A DNA stretch of 64,000 nucleotides, taken from contig NZ_LIVV01000002.1 of NCBI RefSeq assembly GCF_001905825.1, positions 376,441-440,440 on the forward strand. The letters are read 5' to 3'. Position 1 is the stretch's first letter. The number at the start of each line of letters is the position of its first letter. The notes below the pieces were generated by a model that searched no databases, was not told the origin of the DNA, and was given only the letters and a program-made list of their open reading frames with translations. Below, piece by piece: positions 62,068-64,000 of the stretch. Made by a program: the position numbers and the translations under genes. This DNA comes from Streptomyces sp. CB02009 (GTDB lineage: Bacteria; Actinomycetota; Actinomycetes; Streptomycetales; Streptomycetaceae).

Positions 62068-63342
62068 GTGCGCTCACCCCTCTGCCGGACGTGGCGAACC
62101 CCCGCCGCTCCCGGCGCGACCCACCCGACCGCCCCCGACCCGGCGGCTTCCCACGTGTCCGGCCCGACCGCCCCCGACCCGGCATCTCCCCGCGTGTCCG
62201 GCCCGCGCGCCGCCGTCGCCCGGTCCGCGCTCGCGGCACTCACCGCCTCGCTCCTCCTCGCCGGGTGCACCTCCGTCTGGGAGGGGTCCCGCGGCGGTGC
62301 CCAGCCCGCCGCGGCCGGTCCGACGCAGGACGTCCTCCTCCAGCCCTTCGCCGCCCAGGGCCCCGACCCCTTCACCGAGTCCTCGGCGCGGGCCACCGCG
62401 CGGACGTCCGCCCCGGCCCAGGGCCCGGAGAGCGACGGCGCGCAGATCCGGGAGGTCACCGGCTCCACCCCCGGCCTCTACGGCGGCACGCGCGCGGAGG
62501 GCAGCTGCGACGTCGAGCGACAGGTCGCGTCCCTCTCCGCCGAAGCGGACCGGACCCGCGCCTTCGCCGAGGCCGCCGGAATCCGCGACACCGACCTCGC
62601 CGACTGGCTGCGCGGGCTGACCCCGGTCGTCCTGCGCTCGGACACCCGGGTCACCAACCACGGCTACAGCGAGGGCAGGGCCAAGGCCTTCCAGTCCGTC
62701 CTCCAGACCGGTACGGCGGTCCTCGTCGACCAGTACGGCTCCCCGCGCGTCCGCTGCGCCTGCGGCAACCCGCTCCGCACCCCGACCGCCGTCCAGGACG
62801 GCATCCACCAGGGCGAACCGTGGGACGGCTTCGACCCCGAGCGCGTGATCGTCGTCCGGCCGACCACCACCGTGGTCACCAGCCTGGTCATCGTCAACAA
62901 CGCGGACCGCAGCTGGATCGAGCGGGCCACCGGCAGCGACGGGGCCGAGGACCGCAAGCCCGCCGTGGAACCCGACTGCGACCCGGACCGCTGCGCCCTC
63001 GGCGAGGCGACGCCCGACCCGAGCGCCCCCGGCCGCCGTCCGTCCTCCGACCCCGCCTCGCCCGACAGCCCCTCCCGGCCCGTCCCGTCCGCGCCGGTCC
63101 CCCCGGTCCCGGAGAGCCCGCTGCCCGACACCTCGGGGGGCACCGGCACCGCCCCGAGCCCCGCCGACCCCGACCCCTACCCCGTGCCCGACGCGGATCC
63201 GTACCAGGACCCGAACACCGACCCCGCCGACCCCTTCGCGGAGCCCCCGGGCGAGCCGACCGTCCCGGACGGCGAACTGCCGCCCGAGGACCTCTTCCCC
63301 GCCCAGCCGGTCCCGGACCAGCCCGAGACCTTCGAGGGATGA
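62068..63342 (+). CDS. DUF6777 lipoprotein
   Basis: A 424-aa exported lipoprotein (lipobox LLAGC after a repeat-rich 60-residue N-region), conserved domain with DVLLQPFAAQGPDPFT and RCACGNPL, and a Pro/Asp-rich C-terminal half. GTG 62068 has GGAGAACCAG upstream; ATG 62011 lacks a site. Confidence 0.8.
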   Translation: MRSPLCRTWRTPAAPGATHPTAPDPAASHVSGPTAPDPASPRVSGPRAAVARSALAALTASLLLAGCTSVWEGSRGGAQPAAAGPTQDVLLQPFAAQGPDPFTESSARATARTSAPAQGPESDGAQIREVTGSTPGLYGGTRAEGSCDVERQVASLSAEADRTRAFAEAAGIRDTDLADWLRGLTPVVLRSDTRVTNHGYSEGRAKAFQSVLQTGTAVLVDQYGSPRVRCACGNPLRTPTAVQDGIHQGEPWDGFDPERVIVVRPTTTVVTSLVIVNNADRSWIERATGSDGAEDRKPAVEPDCDPDRCALGEATPDPSAPGRRPSSDPASPDSPSRPVPSAPVPPVPESPLPDTSGGTGTAPSPADPDPYPVPDADPYQDPNTDPADPFAEPPGEPTVPDGELPPEDLFPAQPVPDQPETFEG

Positions 63343-63391
63343 AACGGATCTTCATGGTGCGCACGGGCGGGGCTGCGCCTAGCGTGGCCCC

Positions 63392-64000
63392 ATGAACGCG
63401 GGCAGCGGGGGAGGGGATGCGGTCGGGCGGCTCAGCCGCGCCCTGGAGGGAGCCGGCACCGGGAGGGCACGGATCCTGGGCGCGTTCGGCACGGCCTTCC
63501 GGATGGGCGGTTTCGACTGGGACCTCGTCGACGGCACGATGGTCATGGACGAGGCCGCGCTCGACGTCTTCGACATGGACCCCGCCGAGTACGACGGCCG
63601 ACCCGACTCGCTCGGCTCGCGGGTGCTGCCGGACGAGGCCCGCCGCCTCGACACCCTGGTCGCCACGGCGCTCAAGGACGGCAGCGCCGAGTACGGCGCG
63701 TACTTCCGCATCCGCCGCCGGGACGGCGTGCACCAGTGGACCCACACCCAGGGGATCGTCCACCGCGACGACAGCGGCCGCCCGGTCCGCATCGTCGGTG
63801 TCGTCAGGGACGCCACCCACGAGCTCAGCGAGTCCGCCGCCCGGCTCGGACTCGACGAGGGGCAGCGCCGGCGCGCCGGCGTCGTCGAGGGCACCACGGC
63901 CGCCCTCGCCTACGCGCGGACCGTGCAGGACGTCATCGACCTGCTCAACGACTCCCACGCGCTGGAGCACTTCGGCGCCGCGAGCCTCGTCATGGGCCTC
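63392..64000 (+). CDS. PAS-domain signalling protein, N-terminal part (runs off right edge)
   Basis: 203 residues of a protein whose PAS domain covers about 45-145 (VHRDDSGRPVRIVGVVRDATHE), followed by the beginning of a GAF-like domain. In Streptomyces such proteins end with a SpoIIE/PP2C phosphatase. TAGCGT box 6 nt before ATG indicates a leaderless mRNA. Confidence 0.85.
   Translation, partial: MNAGSGGGDAVGRLSRALEGAGTGRARILGAFGTAFRMGGFDWDLVDGTMVMDEAALDVFDMDPAEYDGRPDSLGSRVLPDEARRLDTLVATALKDGSAEYGAYFRIRRRDGVHQWTHTQGIVHRDDSGRPVRIVGVVRDATHELSESAARLGLDEGQRRRAGVVEGTTAALAYARTVQDVIDLLNDSHALEHFGAASLVMGL

Noticed and set aside
1..64000. tRNA, rRNA, insertion sequences, prophage or attachment sites
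   Set aside because: Looked for and not seen; no transposase or integrase frames and no flanking inverted repeats.

Overview
The window is chromosomal DNA of a high-GC actinomycete, almost certainly Streptomyces. Third codon positions are strongly G/C biased, GTG starts and 4-bp GTGA/ATGA stop-start overlaps are frequent, and several genes have a TAnnnT box about 6 nt before the start codon, which suggests leaderless transcripts. Characteristic families also appear (LAL regulator, Rpf-LysM-M23 enzyme, DUF6777 lipoprotein, ROK XylR, OpcA). No rRNA, tRNA, CRISPR array, insertion sequence or prophage was found.

Layout. 1-9,400 is carbon use: a GntR regulator with two sugar-acid dehydratase/aldolase-type genes (the second runs off the left edge), a PPOX-fold enzyme, the lactate-oxidation operon lutABC, and divergent xylA/xylB. 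9,500-13,400 holds an HxlR regulator in frame with a ketopantoate reductase, a ROK repressor with a Thr-Gly microsatellite tail, and an MBL hydrolase. 13,500-22,400 holds a MacB-type ABC pair, a WGR-domain beta-propeller protein behind a DNA-damage-type (PafBC) promoter motif, small membrane proteins, an M20 dipeptidase, DoxX and an OpcA with no zwf beside it.

22,400-26,030 is the most interesting part: a methyltransferase and a P450 on the minus strand, divergent from a second P450 whose stop codon overlaps an 18-bp gene for the pentapeptide MKYWH. This matches the biarylitide class of minimal RiPP clusters (core MxYxH plus a cross-linking P450). A strong bidirectional terminator closes the region.

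26,100-31,600 holds a cysteine-rich protein whose start codon lies in a perfect 16-bp-stem hairpin, a STAS protein, and a likely copper region (P1B ATPase, His-tailed membrane peptide, ECF sigma factor, His/Met-rich membrane protein). 31,800-39,200 holds an MFS transporter, a GH88 hydrolase whose 5' end is a minisatellite, and an acyl-CoA cluster (dehydrogenase, CoA-transferase, AMP-ligase). 39,400-43,700 holds a zinc/manganese-type ABC transporter, an exported DJ-1 protein and a sirtuin. 43,700-51,200 holds a YihY membrane protein, a calcium-binding EF-hand protein, a secreted subtilisin and a large LAL regulator with an altered Walker A. 51,700-58,900 holds PanD, a GNAT protein, a racemase-fold protein, an Rpf-LysM-M23 cell-wall enzyme, an EamA-type permease, a FhuF-like Fe-S protein, an SDR with a zinc ribbon and a 56-aa orphan peptide. 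58,960-61,950 is a yndJ-DUF1990-LMF operon with two identical palindromic operators on its promoter. The right edge holds a DUF6777 lipoprotein and the start of a PAS-domain protein.

A recurring feature is in-frame minisatellite or microsatellite DNA at gene ends and linkers, and several convergent genes overlap at their 3' ends.
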